Source: Roseiarcus sp963842835 (lineage in GTDB: Bacteria > Pseudomonadota > Alphaproteobacteria > Rhizobiales > Beijerinckiaceae). From it: a stretch of DNA of 64,000 nt. Positions 62,246 through 64,000 of this stretch are shown one piece after another (positions within the stretch are counted from its first letter, which is position 1; every line of letters begins with the position of its first letter). The position numbers and the translations under genes are program-made. Under the pieces are notes generated by a model that did no database searches, was not told where the DNA came from, and was given only the letters and a program-made list of their open reading frames with translations. The stretch is from the NCBI GenBank assembly GCA_963842835.1, contig CAWJIB010000009.1, positions 248,001 to 312,000 on the forward strand. The letters are read 5' to 3'.

Positions 62246-62281
62246 ATGCCCGCTATGCCCGCTATGCCCGCTATGCCCGCT
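62246..62281 (+). repeat. Four tandem copies of ATGCCCGCT at the nadE start
   Basis: Exact 9-base units at 62246, 62255, 62264 and 62273. Each contains an ATG in the nadE frame, so the protein begins (Met-Pro-Ala)x4 or starts at any of four ATG codons. Unit gain or loss would keep the frame. Confidence 0.92.
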
Positions 62282-64000
62282 CCCGCCGATCGCCTCGTCA
62301 TCGCCCTCGCGCAAATCCCCTCGATCGTCGGCGACATCGAGGGAAACGCGGCGCGCCTTCGTCAGGCGCGCGCCGAGGCGGCGGCGTTCGGCGCGGATCT
62401 CATTATGGCGCCGGAACTCTATCTCGCGGGCTATCCGCCCGAGGATCTCGTGCTGAAACCCGCCTTCCAGGAGGCCTGCCGCGCCGCCTGCGAGACTTTG
62501 GCGCGCGAGACCGCCGACGGCGGGCCGGCCGTACTCGTGGGATTGCCGTGGGTCGAGGACGGCGCGCTCTACAACGCCGCGGCGCTGCTCGACGGCGGGC
62601 GGATCGAAGCCGTGCGGTTCAAGGTCGATCTGCCGAATTACGGCGTCTTCGACGAAAAGCGCGTCTTCCGGCCCGGTCCCGCGCCGGGGCCGATCGTCTT
62701 TCGCGGCGTGCGCATCGGCGTCCCCATTTGCGAGGACGTCTGGGGTCCCGACCCCGTCGAATGCATCGCCGAAACGGGCGGAGAAATCCTGCTCGTTCTC
62801 AACGCTTCTCCCTACGAGCGCGACAAGCTCGCGATCCGCCAGAGCGTCGCGGTCTCGCGCATCGTCGAAAGCGGCCTGCCGCTCATCTATCTCAATCAGG
62901 TCGGCGGCCAGGACGAACTCGTCTTCGAGGGGGCCTCGTTCGCGCTCAACGCCGATCGCTCGCTCAGCGTTCAATTGCCGGCGTTCCGCGCCTGCGTGGC
63001 GCGCACGCTCTGGGAGCGCGGCGAGAAAGGCTGGCGCTGCCTCGAGGGTCCGCGCGAAATCGTCGAGGAAGGCGACGAAGCCGATTACGCCGCCTGCGTG
63101 ATGGGGCTTCGCGACTATGTCGACAACAACCGCTTTCCCGGAGTCGTGCTCGGCCTCTCCGGCGGCATCGATTCGGCTTTGTGCGCGGCGATGGCGGTCG
63201 ACGCGCTCGGGGCGGCGCGCGTGCACGCGGTGATGCTGCCCTATCGCTTCACCTCGGAAGAATTGCTGCGCGACGCCGCCGCCTGCGCTCATGCGCTGGG
63301 GATTCGCTACGATATCGTCCCGATCGCCGATCCCGTCGAAGGCGTCGAGCGCGCGCTGGCGCCGATGTTCGCCGGGCGCGCGCGCGACGTCACCGAGGAG
63401 AACATCCAGAGCCGCGCGCGCGGCCTCATCCTGATGTCGATCTCCAACAAGTTCGGCGCGATGGTGCTGACGACCGGCAACAAGTCGGAAATGTCGGTCG
63501 GCTACGCCACGCTCTACGGCGACATGAACGGCGGCTTCAACCCGGTCAAGGATCTCTACAAGATGGAGATCTTTCGCCTCGCCGCCTTGCGCAACCGCTG
63601 GAAGCCCGTTGGGGCGAAGGGGCCGGACGGCGAAGTCATCCCGCCCGACATCATCGGCCGCCCGCCTTCGGCCGAACTGCGCGAGGACCAGAGGGACGAG
63701 GATTCGCTGCCGCCCTATGCGATCCTCGACGCGATCCTGCTGCGCCTCGTCGAGAAGGAGATGCGCGTCGCCGACATCATCGCCGAGGGCTTCGAGGCCG
63801 ACACCGTGCGCAAAGTCGAGCGGATGCTCTATATCGCGGAATACAAGCGCCGCCAGTCGGCGCCGGGCGTCAAGGTCGGCCCGAAGAATTTCGGCCGCGA
63901 CCGGCGCTACCCCATCGTCAACCGCTTCCGCGATTCCGGCGCGCCCTTGCAGCCGCCCGACGCCGCGATCGCGCCGCGCAAGGCGCAGGGAACGAGCGAG
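62246..64000 (+). CDS. nadE: Glutamine-dependent NAD+ synthetase, 3' end outside the window
   Basis: 585 codons are open to the window edge, close to the usual full length. The N-terminal nitrilase-like glutaminase has the Glu57-Lys126-Cys162 triad (LIMAPELYL, FKVDLPNYG, GVPICEDVW). The synthetase domain has the ATP loop LSGGIDSAL (305-310 SGGIDS), TTGNKSEMSVGYATLYGDMNGGFNPVKDLYK and RPPSAELREDQ. It amidates nicotinic acid adenine dinucleotide with glutamine nitrogen. No Shine-Dalgarno precedes the four possible ATGs, and the REP-like palindrome and IS110 element lie directly upstream, so its promoter may have been affected. Confidence 0.94.
   Translation, partial: MPAMPAMPAMPAPADRLVIALAQIPSIVGDIEGNAARLRQARAEAAAFGADLIMAPELYLAGYPPEDLVLKPAFQEACRAACETLARETADGGPAVLVGLPWVEDGALYNAAALLDGGRIEAVRFKVDLPNYGVFDEKRVFRPGPAPGPIVFRGVRIGVPICEDVWGPDPVECIAETGGEILLVLNASPYERDKLAIRQSVAVSRIVESGLPLIYLNQVGGQDELVFEGASFALNADRSLSVQLPAFRACVARTLWERGEKGWRCLEGPREIVEEGDEADYAACVMGLRDYVDNNRFPGVVLGLSGGIDSALCAAMAVDALGAARVHAVMLPYRFTSEELLRDAAACAHALGIRYDIVPIADPVEGVERALAPMFAGRARDVTEENIQSRARGLILMSISNKFGAMVLTTGNKSEMSVGYATLYGDMNGGFNPVKDLYKMEIFRLAALRNRWKPVGAKGPDGEVIPPDIIGRPPSAELREDQRDEDSLPPYAILDAILLRLVEKEMRVADIIAEGFEADTVRKVERMLYIAEYKRRQSAPGVKVGPKNFGRDRRYPIVNRFRDSGAPLQPPDAAIAPRKAQGTSE

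Overview
This is a 64 kb piece of a GC-rich chromosome from an alphaproteobacterium, almost certainly order Rhizobiales (Hyphomicrobiales). The evidence is the set of lineage-typical genes: a ChpT phosphotransferase, a DUF1134/EipA protein, DUF4167, DUF1491, DUF2336 and DUF3297 proteins, the TIGR01459 HAD protein, and a MarR-response regulator-kinase trio next to a branched-chain aminotransferase. Family and genus cannot be fixed from this window. I found no rRNA, tRNA, CRISPR array or prophage. The content is mostly ordinary chromosomal core, with one IS110-family element and several palindromic repeats.

Layout. 0-3.4 kb: a partial membrane protein, a DivJ/PleC-type sensor kinase, a peptidoglycan-binding-domain protein and DUF1491. 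3.8-12.7 kb: a tight-adherence (Tad/Flp) pilus locus, flp-cpaA-cpaB-cpaC-cpaD-cpaE-cpaF-tadB-tadC; its tadD partner lies alone at 50 kb. 12.7-22.3 kb: UvrD helicase, IlvE, a PetP/PetR-like regulator pair plus EnvZ-type kinase, thioredoxin, CsaA, HAD, MaoC and RibF. 22.4-35.4 kb: IleS-LspA, a LOG-family protein, DUF4167, a single-domain response regulator next to ChpT, CysQ, EipA and several uncharacterised envelope-type proteins. 35.5-49.8 kb: SerC, SerA, Trm112, TadA, RluB, RsmD, an M16 peptidase pair, MutL, a nitroreductase, a YeiH-type exporter coupled to a small cysteine protein, DUF3297 and ribosomal protein S20. 50-64 kb: TadD, an aminopeptidase, an ECF-like sigma/anti-sigma pair, FabI, an MFS transporter, an lpxD-acp-ketosynthase operon of clearly lower GC, class II DAHP synthase, the IS110 element and nadE, which runs off the end.

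Two themes stand out. First, a cell-cycle/surface theme: a DivJ/PleC-type kinase, ChpT, and Tad pilus genes occur together with five sequences resembling the CtrA box TTAA-N7-TTAA. One is perfect (upstream of DUF4167); four match 7 of 8 positions (upstream of the kinase, cpaB, tadD and the DUF2336 gene). This suggests that the CckA-ChpT-CtrA relay controls pili and several unknown proteins. Second, a three-gene operon encodes an LpxD-type N-acyltransferase, an acyl carrier protein whose DSL motif reads SSL, and a ketosynthase resembling NodE. It looks like a dedicated acyl-chain supply route for an N-acylated surface glycolipid and is the best candidate here for an undescribed system.

Repeats include a 22-bp perfect inverted repeat of 92 bp total before mutL, a long palindromic element between serC and serA, a 3 x 120-bp in-frame tandem repeat in rluB, a REP-like palindrome next to the IS110 element, and four tandem copies of a 9-base unit that give nadE four in-frame ATG codons. 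All assignments come from reading the sequence and remembered family signatures; no database search was run.
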